This document shows, in pieces, positions 1 to 11,070 of a stretch of DNA of 64,000 nt. Every line of letters begins with the position of its first letter. Positions within the stretch are counted from its first letter, which is position 1. A model generated the notes under the pieces. That model made no database searches. It was not told the DNA's origin and worked only from the letters and a program-made list of their open reading frames with translations. The DNA lies in NCBI GenBank assembly GCA_030704615.1, contig CM060732.1, forward strand, positions 30,051,053 to 30,115,052. Direction: 5' to 3'. The DNA comes from Takakia lepidozioides (Eukaryota; Streptophyta; Takakiopsida; Takakiales; Takakiaceae). The translations under genes and the position numbers were made by a program.

Positions 1-2122
1 AAACCCTCTATGGCGGATATGCTGAGTTCCAGTTCAGCCGATATGCTTATACTCCACGTATTAGCGAGGAGCTGAAAAAGTGGATCATGGAATGCTTGTC
101 CCGAGGCTTGAGTGTCGCGCAAGTCATGATTGAACACAATGAGCACGTTGTGCAGAACACTGGCTTGGGAGACGCATGGACACACGACGACTTTCTCCTC
201 GAGCAGGATATCCGAAATCTCGCAGAAAAACGAGCCTGACAGACCTTCAAAAAACATGCTGATGACGCACAATCCGTCCGTATGTGGAAAGATCAAAACC
301 CGGACTCGGTCTTCTTTTACCGGGAGGAATCATTGGCACCCACATTTCAACATTTTGATAGAGATTTGACCTTCACCATTGGGATTCATACTCCTTGGCA
401 GCGGCTGAAGATGTTGGACTTGGGCCATGCGCGCATCGTAGCTTGCGATGCTACATTTGGAACTAACCATCACAAGGTCTGCCGTGGACCCTCTCCACGG
501 GGTTCTGCTAGCATGATAACATAGCACAATGGTCTCCTGCTCATGTGGTGCATTGCTTTTTCGTCCTCAATCCCGATAGACCCAACTATGGTAGACCCTG
601 TCTCAGTACACCCTGTTCTAGCAGACCTTCCAGTTCACTCTATTTTAGGGTAGACCCTTTTGCGTGTCCACCCTGTTAAAGTAGACCCTATGCGTGTTCA
701 CCCAGTTACAGTACACCCTGTGCATTTTCACCATGTTGCAGTAGACCCTGTGGTAGTACATCCTGTTAAAGTAGGGCCTGTCGGTAGGACACTGGTCTGC
801 TAATTATGAATTGTCATTTCATGCAGTTCCCCTTGTACATGTTGATGGTGTTCAACCAATGGTTGTATTCCGGTTGCATACATATTGTCAGCACGCAATC
901 GAACATCAGACCTTATCCCGTGGATGTTAGCATTGCGTGATGCCCTCCTTAAGGAAAAGCCCAGCTGGTGGCCAAATGCCTTCATTGTCGACGACGCTGA
1001 AGTAAAAATCAATGCAATCCGATATGCCACATATTTCAATCTGCTCGATGCTCTGCTCAATGGTATGCTATTTGGTTTGCTATTTGGTCTGCCCTGTTTT
1101 GTCTCATGCTTGTGGCGGTGGTGACTACGAATGCCCTGTCCAGGCACTTCTGACTATGTGGCCGCATGCAGGTCTGTTTTCACATAAGTATGCATTTTCC
1201 GCTGCCTTTGGCATGTACAAAAGGCCATCATGCCAGAAAATCAGTGATCCGGGAATATCCTCAAAACTGTTGGCAGATATGGGAGACCTTATGTACTGCA
1301 CAGGTAGACCGCAGAAAGAAGACGAAGCTGTGAAATGGGTTAAGAAAAAATTGAAGGCAATGAAAAAAATATATCATGTCGGTCAGTTGTTCCTCCACTA
1401 CATTGATGTGTACTGGGTTCCCAAAATTACTATGTGGTGTACTGCTGCACGCAACATTGCACATGCAAGCCAAGATATTAAATTAAATGCAATTAAATGC
1501 AAACATCAAGGCATACCACGGAAATTTAAAGGCGAGACTTAATATGGGCAAAGGCAAAATGATGGGTCGAAGAGCCAACTGGCTCATATAGGAGTTGAGT
1601 GGGCGTGTACTTATCCATTACTAGTATGGCATTCATCTGAAGATGCATGGGTTCATTTGCAATGATAAACAAGAAAATTACATTTCCAGTGCAATATGTG
1701 CAGCCCGTGACATACCTCTTTCACGTGTGACTTTGCCTGCAGCACCTGGGCAACCTGCTTATGTGATCAGCTCCTGTGATCCGAATACAACATACACCGT
1801 GTTCAATCCGGAGTCGCAGTGGGCCTGTTGCACCTGCCCGTGGGCGCTGAAAGGCAATCTGTGCAAGCACCAGGTTCGGGTCATAAAATTGCTAAAACCA
1901 GAACTACAAGACGGTCTCATTGTCCGGACATGTGGTACCCACCTCAGTACTGTTCACGGTGGGTTGGAGAATTTGGACGAACACGACAGCATGGCAGTAT
2001 GCAACCTCAAAAGCGGTAACGAGAATTTGCGCCCAAGCGCAACCCCTGCCACAACGGAGTCATTGCTCATGCCAGACCTGTTGGAAGCTATTTTGAAACG
2101 GAAGATAACCCGACCTACTTGA
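1..2122 (+). pseudogene. MULE-type transposase with SWIM zinc finger, 5' truncated by window and decayed
   Basis: The reading frame is already open at base 3 and runs to an exon end at 476, broken only by a TGA at 237. It includes the MULE core segment around ARIVACDATFGTN (about 430-470). An intron (477-826, GT...AG) joins AAG to a FPLYMLMVF segment, and a frameshift then leads to a segment containing WWPNAFIVDDAE (about 960-1010). The span 1030-1270 is poorly conserved. Coding resumes at about 1275 with YCTGRPQKEDEAVKWV and HYIDVYWVPK, then shifts frame near 1500. The last part (1643-2122) carries a SWIM finger, C-x-C...C-x-H, in CTCPWALKGNLCKHQ. A basic tail may continue in another frame to 2444. 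Family knowledge: MULE/FAR1-like transposases combine a DDE core with a C-terminal SWIM finger. The stops and shifts make this copy inactive. No terminal inverted repeats were found. Confidence 0.8.
477..826 (+). repeat. Intron filled by a degenerate TAGACCCTGT minisatellite
   Basis: The interval starts GTCTGCC and ends TTTCATGCAG. Removing it restores the transposase frame from AAG to TTC. Roughly 570-800 holds a dozen imperfect copies of the words GTAGACCCTGT, AGTACACCCTGT and TTCACCCTGTT, spaced about 15-20 bp apart. The AGACCCT core returns at 53.7-53.86 kb. Confidence 0.7.
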
Positions 2123-2566
2123 CCTTGTATGCAACGACGCACACCTTTAAATACACCATTTCTTGTCTGCGGTGCGTGTTCACCGAGGGCAAATGCAGGA
2201 CATCCTCGTCAAAAGAACATCAGGCATGTTACACCCGACTGCAGCACAAATGTTCAATCGTGTAAAAGACAAGAACAATATGTCATTGAAGAGGAAAGAT
2301 GATTTTGTGGAACATTTTCAAGTTCGGCGGAAAATAAAACTAAATGGGGGAAAATGTGTGTCTGCCCTTCCCCCCGTTAGCCACATTTACTCAGCTATGA
2401 GGCGGGTGTCTCATCGTCCAGAACTAAGAAAGAATGACATTTAACTATCAATCTAACTAAGGAAATGACTCACCTGCAGTAGACCAATGCGTCAGACCAT
2501 GACCGCAGACCATCTGAGAGGCCCTTTATGTATATTATAAAGGATTGATGAAGGAGACCAATGAAG

Positions 2567-3600
2567 TCAATCAATAAAGTCAACCAATGAGCCAAAGTCA
2601 ATTAGTAGACCACAGAATGTAGTAGAGCAATGAAGCAAGCATGCATGTACCAGTATTGGAGCCGTTGTAAATGTCTGTTTCAGTCTTTGAAATGTCTGGT
2701 CAGCCTTCTCGTCCCATACAAATTTGTCCTTCTCTGTGAGTCGTGTCAATGGTGCAGCAACTTTGGAGTAGTCCTTGATGAAGACTCTATAGAAATTTGC
2801 AAATCCCAGAAAATATTGTACATCTCGGACCGAAGTTGGTTTAATCCACTCGATGGTTTGTATTTTCTTCTGATCCATAAAGACGCCTTTGTCGAAAATA
2901 ATGTAGCCCAGAAATTCGACCTCAAATTAATGTTTTTTTTTTATAAAACTTGACATACAGTCATCTTTATCTTAATTTATCAAGGACAAGGCGTACATGG
3001 TGGCCATGTTCTTCTTCATTCTGTGAAAATATCAAAATGTCATCTAAATAGATGACTACAAAGTCATCTAAAAATTCTCGAAAGATATCATTTATTATAT
3101 GTTGGAAAATTGCTGGAACATTTGTAAGACCGAAAGACATAACATTGTATTCAAAATGTACATACCTTGTTCGAAAAGTTGTTTTCCATTCGTCTCTTTT
3201 TTTTATCCGTACAAGGTTATAAGCTCATCTCAAGTCAATTTTGGTGAAAATCTTCGCTCGTCCCAGCTGGTCAAGAAGCCCAGAAATCAGTGGCAACAGA
3301 TAACGATTCTTAATTGTGACTTTGTTGAGACCGCGATAGTCTACACACATGCGTAATGATCCGTCATTCTTTAGATAGGTACCCCCTGCAGGTGATTTTG
3401 AATGTCCGATGAAGTTCTTCGACAAATTTTTATCAAATGTAGCCAACTCCGTCTGGGATAAGTTATAGATGGGGCCGAATGGTGGTTGGGCTCTGTTTTG
3501 TAACTCAATTGCACAATCATAAGGTCGATGTTCTGGCAATATGTCTGCATTTTTCTTCTCGAAGACATCAATGTTCGATACGAGGAGGTCGGAAAACGAA
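2567..3600 (-). pseudogene. Ty3/gypsy reverse transcriptase, frame-broken
   Basis: The N-terminal part (3600-3225) reads [14 protein letters not shown], then [14 protein letters not shown] and AKIFTKIDL, the usual approach to RT motif A. The catalytic YLDD box lies at 3039-3050 within a stretch reading [13 protein letters not shown]. The C-terminal part (2878-2567) has VQYFLGFANFYRVFI and PLTRLTEKDKFVW, typical of the gypsy thumb region. Stops occur near 2940-3000. RT function is lost, but the family call is firm. Confidence 0.88.
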
Positions 3601-4200
3601 TATGTCCAGTCACAGCAGGGACCATGCGACTGGATACCACAAATTCCTCAAAAAAAAAAGTTTCTTTCTACCTCCAAACCCTGCACCTTGCTTCACAGTT
3701 CCGGTAAAAATCAGAGTGCAAAATCGAGATATCTCTGTAGAAGCACTTTTGGACTCAAGGGCTTCAGTATGTTTTATTGACAAAAACTTTGCAAAACAAC
3801 ACAATTTAACGCTCGTAAAGAAGATAATCTCGGCCCCCGTTGAACTCATCGATGGACGACCGTTAGCATTAAGAAATATTGACCATGAAACGCGACCGCT
3901 TGAAGTGAAGCTTAAGATCAAGAGTTTTCAACGTCATCCAGTCTCCAACGAATCCTGTGATCTTTGGACTTCCCTGATTCGTACTTCACAATCCTGACAT
4001 CAACTAGCGATCACGAAAAATTTCTGCAAGACAAAAAGGTAGGAATATCAAAGGTATTCAACCCTTGTTCCTTGGAGCTAGAGCTTTCATGAGAGCTACC
4101 CAAAAGGATGCGGCATTTGCATTTTATGCGACTCCGATCAAGACCACAACAGACAAATGTACTTCAACATTACCCACTCAATATCAAGATATGATTGAAG
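3590..4200 (+). pseudogene. Retropepsin-like aspartic protease segment of the gypsy element, inverted
   Basis: On the plus strand, opposite to the flanking RT and gag pieces, the frame 3640-3925 reads PCFTVPVKIRVQNRD, VEALLDSRASVCFIDKNF and ELIDGRPLALRNI. This matches the protease domain of plant and fungal gypsy polyproteins. The active-site D-[ST]-G is changed to D-S-R (3749-3757), a single G-to-A step from GGG to AGG. The linker continues to LPTQYQDMIED (ending near 4200), the kind of sequence that normally directly precedes the DVFEKK...LPEHRPYD segment of RT. In this window that RT segment lies at about 3600-3540 on the other strand. Confidence 0.72.
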
Positions 4201-4372
4201 ATCCATTGTTCGACTCATTTAACTCTGAAATTTGTTGTTGCAAATTGTGGAGAACGTTGATAAGATCTTGAGACTGATCAGCTTGTAATTGGGCGGTAGA
4301 GATATGAAGTTCTTGCATCTGGAGCTGAAGATTCTGCAAGGTGGCGATCATTTCCGCAAATGTGCTTTCCAT
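4184..4372 (-). pseudogene. gag-like N-terminal coiled-coil fragment
   Basis: A 62-residue minus-strand ORF starting MESTFAEMIATLQNLQLQMQ is rich in Leu/Gln heptads. It precedes the RT piece on the same strand, as the start of gag should. Only this start survives; the rest of gag and any nucleocapsid zinc knuckle are absent. Confidence 0.45.
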
Positions 4373-4389
4373 CTCAAGTCAAGGTCAGC

Positions 4390-4935
4390 ATGGACGAATG
4401 CATAATGGATAAACATGAATCAATATGATTTTTATAATAATGGACAAGAGTACAAGATACTGGAACTCGACTTAAATACTGGAATACTGGAAACTGGACT
4501 GGAGTAACAGATACTGGAAACTGGGCTAGAGTACTAGAAGCTGAACTGGAATACTAGGACTGGAAACAAGAGTAGTTTGAACTTGTGTTGGCGAGACTAA
4601 AGAGTGTCCAATCTCGCCTCCTACATATACTAGCTACTAGGAAGTTCTTTAAGAAGCTTCTCCAATGGAGGTTTCTTGATGGAGAAGTTTATTTAAACAA
4701 AGGTTTTTTTTATGAAGAAGTTTCCTTAAACAAAAGAGGTATCTTGATGGAGACGTTTCCTCCAAAGGAAGCTTCTTGAGCAGTTTTCCAAGTTATTTTC
4801 GGTAATTTGATAAACTCCGGTAACTTGATAATTAATGGTAATTAATGGTAAATAATGGTATATCATGATAAATCATGGTAACTTTTGGTAACATGGTAAC
4901 TTGATAACTTATGGTATTTACTCATGGTAAGTTCT
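4390..4935. repeat. Three adjacent low-complexity repeat blocks
   Basis: 4430-4580 is built from ATACTGGAA / GAACTGGACT words. 4640-4780 repeats an AAGTTTCTTGATGGAG-like unit with TTTAAACAAA spacers. 4800-4930 repeats GGTAACTTGATAA / TGGTAATTAATGG. No coding signal was seen. Confidence 0.6.
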
Positions 4936-5206
4936 TCTGGGCTATGTCCGTGACAACAAGGACCACACCCACAAGGACTAGACCTACAACGGATAGAATA
5001 CTAGACCTATCGAGCATACCAATGGAGTGGATGAACGGCAGACACATCAGGAGTAGACTCATGCAGACCTTTGGTGCAGATCCATGGAGTTGGTCTGTCC
5101 AGAGCATCGTAGGCAGACCAACGAGAGCAGGCAGACCATAGAGACCTACTTGTGTTTGTGACGGAGCTCTGCAACTTTGCTCTCCACTTCGAAGCAAACC
5201 TTCCGG

Positions 5207-5683
5207 TCAACACTCATGTACACTCCGGACTTGGGTATCAGTGCCTTTTTTGGGGGGAATTACTTTTTGCCTCGGGTCTGCCACACCGTCTTGTATGCGC
5301 TTCTTCCCAGCTACCGTCACTCTATTTGGTGAAGCAGGTTCGTCCAACTTCTTTGCCAATGCAACAGCCGTCTCCTTCATACCCTCCCAGAGCTGGCTAG
5401 CTCGGCTTCGCAACAAGACCTTGTCATGGGGTTTATTAACCCTGTGTGGTCCCGTTCTAGACGCTTCCTGCACTCCATGGATCGAACTGGCCCCTACCTT
5501 GGGGGTTATCACTACTCGACCACCCTTTGTGCTTGACCCCATGTTGTGTACCTGCGACGGACCACGAGCTGAGACCTCAGATGCCAAAACCTTCACACGA
5601 ATATCAGACCACAAAAGATCAGCAATGGCCACCCAAATGCACCCGAAAAAAAATAATGGACTACAAAAATGCAATGGAATCAA
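5207..5683 (-). CDS. Unidentified ORF, 158 aa
   Basis: This minus-strand ORF has a hydrophobic, aromatic start and then a basic, polar body (VLLRSRASQLWEGMKETAV, KKLDEPASPNRVTVAGKKR, PRQKVIPPKKG). A nested start at MGSSTKGGRVVIT would give a more protein-like 110 residues. It resembles no family I know. The antisense frame (5241-5744) is equally long, so coding is unproven. The surroundings are repeat debris, and 4950-5150 is rich in GCAGACC words. Confidence 0.25.
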   Translation of the reverse strand: MIPLHFCSPLFFFGCIWVAIADLLWSDIRVKVLASEVSARGPSQVHNMGSSTKGGRVVITPKVGASSIHGVQEASRTGPHRVNKPHDKVLLRSRASQLWEGMKETAVALAKKLDEPASPNRVTVAGKKRIQDGVADPRQKVIPPKKGTDTQVRSVHEC

Positions 5684-5819
5684 ACCTTTGTGGGCGCTGT
5701 GGATGTCTGCAATTCCGCCACTCCTGTGGCAGATACATCTTTGACTACAGTGACTGGATCCAGAGAATGAAAAGTGATAGAAATATGTGCATGGGTTTCT
5801 AAAAGGTGTGCTGTGGGGT

Positions 5820-6395
5820 CTACCTTCTCAGTGGTGGAGTCGAAGATTGGTCTAACGTCAGTTGGGGGTCTACAGACGAGTCGGGGTCCACATACCTAAG
5901 TGGCAAAACGACCAAAGATGCATCATCATCTTCTGTAGACCCTGCCTCTAACAGATTGGGAAGGTCATAGTCCAAAGTGTCACAGTCATAGTCCATAGTT
6001 GCAATTGGAGCATTGGTTTGTACTATGGATAAATAAGCACTGACTGCTTCTTGGTACTGTGCAAGCTGTGTTGTGTCAGAATCTCTAATGGCAAAGATAA
6101 GGTCCAGGTCTTCATGAATGTCAGATGGTTTGATGTCATGCACTGGCAGGATCTGCTGATGTTGGGATGGTTTGATGTCATGCACTGGCAGGATCTGCTG
6201 ATGTTGGAATGGTGAGGTGTCAGCGTCCATACCTACGTCGCGATGCACTTCTGCGGTGGTGTTGTCAAGCAATGTACCAAGCAGGGTGTCCTTCAGCAAG
6301 GTCTGATCTTCTCTCCTCTGCTTCGGCAAGGTCTGATCAGGTCTACACTGGTCGACACACACCACAAACCGTAAACGCATGCAATTTTTCCACAT
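5820..6395 (-). CDS. Unidentified acidic ORF with a 14-residue tandem duplication, 191 aa
   Basis: The minus-strand ORF is acidic and Gln/Asp/Leu-rich, with no membrane segment and no motif I recognise. It holds two exact successive copies of HQQILPVHDIKPS, encoded by a 42 bp tandem repeat at about 6123-6206. It ends just before the inverted repeat arm at 6420. It may be the acidic tail of a transposon protein. Function unknown. Confidence 0.3.
   Translation of the reverse strand: MWKNCMRLRFVVCVDQCRPDQTLPKQRREDQTLLKDTLLGTLLDNTTAEVHRDVGMDADTSPFQHQQILPVHDIKPSQHQQILPVHDIKPSDIHEDLDLIFAIRDSDTTQLAQYQEAVSAYLSIVQTNAPIATMDYDCDTLDYDLPNLLEAGSTEDDDASLVVLPLRYVDPDSSVDPQLTLDQSSTPPLRR
6123..6206. repeat. 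42 bp tandem duplication
   Basis: Two nearly identical 42 bp units (GATGGTTTGATGTCATGCAC ... CTGCTGATGTTGG) stand head to tail inside the minus-strand ORF and keep its frame. Confidence 0.85.
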
Positions 6396-6419
6396 ATCGT
6401 CCTAAAAAATAAGCACGTC

Positions 6420-7040
6420 AGCACAAAACGAAGGCGAAAATAGTGGAAGCATATGCACAATGGTGGCTGTAGAGCCCCGCCAGCCCTCTCATGTTCAGGC
6501 ACACCCTTCATCGTCATTAAAATCGCCATAAACAAGAAAAACAGCCGCATGCGTGCAAAGTCACCTCCGCAACATTGGACAACAAAGAGCCGCAAGAACG
6601 AGACAACAAGAACGAGGGGCGAGTTCGTGGCGGGGTGTTACGATCTTCCATGCCCTAAACATGGATGGCGCGGATGGGTTTCTCAGAATGGACGATCCAG
6701 ATCCTTCGGCCGGCACGGACTGGCAGACTGGGGGGCAGCAGACGGGCACAACGGACTGTTGGGTGGACTTGCGGGAATTGGCACAGCGGATTGGTGTGCA
6801 CAGCAGACTGGCTGGCAGATTGGCGGTTTGGCGGACTGAGGGGAATTGGACTCACGGGCAGCGAACTGGCGGGCGGACTGGGGGCGCGGCTGGTGGGGCC
6901 GCGGCAGCAGGTGGGCGACCGTGCGCAGTAGCGGGCGGGGGTCCGGGTGGGGGAGCCGGGCATCCGTGCGCGGGGCCCACCGGTCAGCTCGCCCGTGCGC
7001 CATAACGTCCCAATTATTGTAAAATGAGAGGCGCCACACG
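6420..7040 (+). repeat. Left arm of a ~600 bp inverted repeat pair
   Basis: The start (AAGGCGAAAATAGTGGAAGC, ATATGCAC, GGTGGCTGTAG), the middle (CCTCTCATGTTCA, CGCAACATTGGACAACAAA) and the GC-rich end (GGCATCCGTGCGCGGGGCCC, then AAAATGAGAGGC) all recur in reverse complement at 13511-14110. The span 6700-6850 is made of GGCAGACTGG / CAGCAGACTGG words. ORFs here in several frames look like composition effects of high GC. Two copies of one interspersed element, or termini of one large element, are both possible. Confidence 0.75.
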
Positions 7041-7180
7041 GCCGTCCTTTCTGCATGTACACCGGGGTCAGCACTACGGAAGCCCAAAAGAGCCATTCTG
7101 GAAAAGATTCCAAAATACCATGGACCTGAAGAAGACAAGATGCCAAAAACCATAGGACTTGGGAAGAATATTCTTTAATC

Positions 7181-8012
7181 TCAAGATAAGATTCTCTTTT
7201 CAACGACATTATTAAGAGAATCTCTTTTATACTCAAGGCAAGATTCTTTATCAGGCATGGTTCCTTCCTCTTCATCCTCTGTATCGTCTTCATCCCCCAT
7301 TATGTCACATGGTTGGGCTGCTGTATGATCAATTGGGAGTATCAACGGGGAGGGCTGATTGAACGATTCACGAAGTATAGTTGAATAGGCGTGAACACCC
7401 TCGGGTGGCAATATTGTCGGATCAGGACAGTAGACGATAAAGACTAGAGGTGACAATGAACCCCATGCAGCCCCTTCCTCTCAGAAGGGTGTGAGGTGGT
7501 AGCATCCCAATCAATCTCCTTGACCTCCTGTAAAGCATGCCTGATGGTGGGGTTGTAGAAGTATAGGCATACTCTCTCAACCTAGAAAAGAACCTAGCCA
7601 CCTCGTATTCCACCGTACCTTGTGCAAATGGTATCGGATGATGAGCGCCACCCCACCTTGTGGTAGAAGGTAAGGCAATCAACACTGAAGGAAGGTCTGC
7701 TGGCCAAACTTGAACAGTTGGGATCAGTTTGTGTTGAATTTGAGTCACCTTGCAGATTGAGGGAGTGTGTACAATCTTCTAGCAATGTCACGAGCCTGAT
7801 TTGGCTTCTCTTGAAACAGACATGGGCACTTGTGGAGAACCAAATCTGGGGGAAAATGCAAAATCCTGACCTCTTGCTTGGATTTGTTGTGGAAATACTG
7901 ACACCCGAGCTGCTTGTGGTAGATGTCCACGACCACGACCACGTGGCTGCAGTGGGTTCTGATTGCTGTTATTCCCCCTTGCCATTTCTGTAAGCAAAAA
8001 AAATGTGTGCAA
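7181..8012 (-). pseudogene. Unidentified broken coding-like region
   Basis: Minus-strand frames read one after another with shifts. A start MARGNNSNQNPLQPRGRGRG (Gly/Arg-rich) leads to a middle segment (7748-7422) containing PSTTRWGGAHHPIPFAQGTV and ARFFSRLREYAYTSTTP. A final acidic segment (7300-7181) has MGDEDDTEDEEEG. The pattern suggests one degraded protein of a repeat family, possibly gag-like, but no zinc knuckle or catalytic motif is visible. The start is an ATG preceded by an AT-rich leader. Confidence 0.3.
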
Positions 8013-8019
8013 GAAGGAA

Positions 8020-8788
8020 ACTGAAGAGCTTCCCTGAATCAGTAAAGAATACCCAAAAGCCTGAAAATGGTCACATGGCTTTTCATGACTGTTGCAATGT
8101 GCTGATCAGTGTAACTGAACTATCTGAACAATAGAAGAATAGAAGAAAGGAATGAAGAAGACGAATTGAAGAAGGTTTGAGAGAAAATCGGACTGCGAGA
8201 AGAAGAAAGAAGGTAGAAAACGTGGTGTGTAGTGAAGATGTGGATGAAAGATGGATGAGGTTTTTGGATGAGCTCTTGGAAGTGCTTGATTTCATTCTGA
8301 TAAATGGATTATATTGTAAAACGTTTGGATTGACGAAAAATAATAGTTTAATGTTTCTCACTAGATAATATTCATTCTGTTTTTTGTGGAATGTCAATTT
8401 AATCTCCTAGCTGGCTTTCATAGTTATCTTCATTGTTAGGAGGTGTGAGAGTACCCAACCCTCTCTTGTTGACTTAGTATTGTCTTTCTCCTTGATTCCC
8501 TCCTTTGACATTAGGAGGGCGACTGTCTCATGTTCACTGTCCCCTAGGTATCTCCTACATGGATTGCTGTGTGATTAGGCCTCATGGCAGGCTTGTAAGG
8601 GTAATTTATTTCCCTTCAAATAATTCTGAAGTAAAGTTCCCAGGGGACAGTGGACTGTCCCCTGTTCTTTAAAAATAAAATAAAATAAAGTAGGTCATGG
8701 ATTTCCATACTTTATTTATTTTTTAATTCATTTTAATTGGGGGTTTCATATGTATCTTTTGTGTGTGTGGTGTCTTGGGCTTGTGAAG
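8020..8788. other. AT-rich stretch without a gene
   Basis: No convincing coding signal is seen. The words CCCCTAGG/TCCCCTG and GACTGTCCC recur near 8540-8670. AT-rich tracts at 8670-8740 precede the integrase-like gene and could hold its promoter. Confidence 0.4.
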
Positions 8789-9929
8789 ATGGCCATGGAG
8801 CTTCCACGAGGCAATGCAAATGAGAGGACGGATTTAGTTGATTATGTTCAAAGCATGTTGGAAGATGGAGTGCCACTTAAAAACATTGCCGAAGCATTAG
8901 GTATGAGTGATCCACGACGCTTGAAGCGTTTAATGACCAAGGCGTTGGGGTTCAATTTCAAAGTGTTTCACCACTCAAGCATGGAAGAATTATGCCAGAC
9001 TATACATGAGTCCATGAGAATGGGTTAATTGGGGGATCAAGCAAGTGAGAACTGCACTTGGAATGCGACACTTACGGGTGCCAACCCAACAGGTGGCTGC
9101 TGCCTTGCGGATAATTTCTGGCTATCACTATGAGCGAAGGCGAAGGGCACGACAATTGCGAAGGTTGCAATATAACGTCACAATTCCGATGGCCCTAAGG
9201 CGCATAGATTGTAAGTGCTTCAGTGTTCCCCAATACTCGTGGTTTCAATAGCTATGAATGATATGTGAGGATACATTCACCGACATCTTTATGCATCTTT
9301 CTCAAAACATCTAAAAGAATTTTAAGGATTATATGTAATGTGAAATTTCTTGTTTGTGCAGCGTATGACAAGCTAGTGATGTACGTTTTTCGTGTACATG
9401 CTGGCATAGATGGTGCATCACATTATGTGTTCTGGGCCAAAGTAGCGTTGGACAAAAAGCAGGAGACAATTTTTGAAGGATACAAGGAGGCAGTTGATGT
9501 TTTTGGAACCCCTCTTCGGATTCGTTCGGATTTTGCTGCGGAGCATGTTTTGATCAAAGAACACATTGAGAGTGTGCGGGCAGACACACGTAATTCTTTC
9601 GTGACTGGATTGTCAACAAAGAATCAGGTGGTCCATCTATTTCTTTGAATAATGAATGTTATGTTCATGAATTATCATTTTGTGTTGGTAGTTTTCTCAT
9701 GTGGCATTTGTTTCCATGTGCTTAGCGTATCGAGCATTGGTGGCGTCACCTCTGGGAACGAGTCATGTTCTTTTACAAGAACTGTTTCCAAGCGATGGAG
9801 AGTGCTGGAATTCTTGACATAGATGACCCTTTCCAAAGGCAATCGTTCATTACAATGTATCATCCAATATTACAAGATGCTGTCAATGAATATGTTGCAA
9901 TTTGGAATAGACATGAGTACAAAGAATAA
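8789..9929 (+). CDS. Integrase-core-domain protein, intron-containing, one frameshift
   Basis: Exon 1 starts MAMELPRGNANERTDLVDYV and holds a helix-turn-helix-like stretch (LKNIAEALGMSDPRRLKRLM). Near 9020 the frame shifts by one base and continues GVNWGIKQ...LGMRHLRVPTQQVAAALR to a donor after 9210. Exon 9362-9627 holds HAGIDGASHYVFWAKVALDK and TPLRIRSDFAAEHVL. Exon 9726-9929 holds RIEHWWRHLWERVMFFYK and ends IWNRHEYKE-stop. The order HTH, G-[IV]-D-G-x-S, R-S-D, RIExxWR is that of the rve-like integrase core family common in animals and fungi (recalled). The usual DxGxEN is altered to DFAAEHV. A further exon-like piece (10113-10272) may be a detached tail. Host gene or transposon, likely frame-damaged. 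Confidence 0.6.
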
Positions 9930-10279
9930 ACGAGAATGGGCGATATCGGGCCACTCACGTACCTGCTTGTTATTTTACAGAGTATGAGCGTCATCGCGGG
10001 TATGTTCCACTGTTTTGCTTTGCTTGGATCAATATTGCACTTGTTGAGTCACTTTGCAAAGTTGTTTTGGAAATATCATATTGAATAACACTTTAATATT
10101 CCTTATTTATAGGTGGAGCACTCATATTGACGATTTGCATATCAATGGACCTCCTGATGACATTGGAACTCAAGATGGACCTAGAGGGAATCAACAATGG
10201 CGTCCTCGCAGGACAAGAAACGAGTTGTCCCAAGTTGTTCCTCCCGAGCTTCCTCCTAATCTAGCTACTTAGGGACATG

Positions 10280-11060
10280 GCATATGATGTAGGGAAGGTT
10301 GGAAAAAACTCTGTGGAGTGTTTTGACCTACATTACTATTTGAGCGGTTATTGTCACATTGCAACAGAGGAAAGTCTATTTGGCAGACATCGATGTGATG
10401 GAGGTGTGTGCTCCAAGTAGAGAGGCGCATGAGTTACTGATAGTCTTTTTTTCCCAATGACAATGTTTTTGCAATGTGGTGGTTACTGATTCAAGATGTT
10501 ATTGGCTTGGGAGGTGCAGCTGGAAAAATTTCAGTATGACAGCGAGTGATTTGAAGTCTAATCACAAGTCAGCTGCAATTAAGTGCAGTAGACAGCGGTC
10601 AAGTTCTGCTGCCATCTTCAGCACACTCTCTTCTTCATCCTCACATGCTGCCACAGCTGCTTCATCTGCTTTTGCATGCATCTGGTGGCATCCAGTGCAT
10701 ATGGCTGATCAATGGCCACACTTCTCATAGGGACTGCTTGGTAGACAAGCTAGACCACCAAGTCAGAATACCTGAAGCAGCTAAGCCTAAATGCATTTTT
10801 GGTAGTGGATAGTGGCAAGGCATGGAGCTTCATGCAAGCAAGACGAGAGGCTTAGGAGCTTGAGGAAGATTTTTTGTTTAGGCCGTACGTTTGTAAGATG
10901 CACTATACCCCATAAATACTCATTTTCCAAGATAGCTGCTCCCCAAGTCTCAGTGTGCCACAGAATATGCTCACAACTGCCTTAGGAACCACCTGTACAT
11001 AAGAACATGCCACCTGTTCTATTAATTTAGTCCTCAATGTCTGTCAGTCTAGAACACATC
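10280..11060. other. No gene seen
   Basis: Both strands show only short ORFs without recognisable motifs. Composition is moderate and no repeats stand out. Confidence 0.4.
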
Positions 11061-11070
11061 ATCATACTAC

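Larger units (their letters stand above)
2560..4372 (-). mobile_element. Ty3/gypsy retrotransposon remnant with an inverted internal segment
   Basis: Read on the minus strand from the right: a short gag-like coiled-coil start (4372-4184), then a ~600 bp segment lying in the opposite orientation, then reverse transcriptase (about 3600-2560). RNase H, integrase and LTRs are not seen here. AT-rich degenerate repeats follow to the right (4390-4930) and may include remains of the leader or LTR. Many frameshifts and stops make it inactive. The protease and RT parts are listed separately. Confidence 0.8.

Noticed and set aside
6655-7293. 212-codon minus-strand and other long ORFs in the GC-rich inverted-repeat arm
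   Set aside because: Long frames occur in several phases on both strands because of high GC and few stops. They are not conserved in the other arm.
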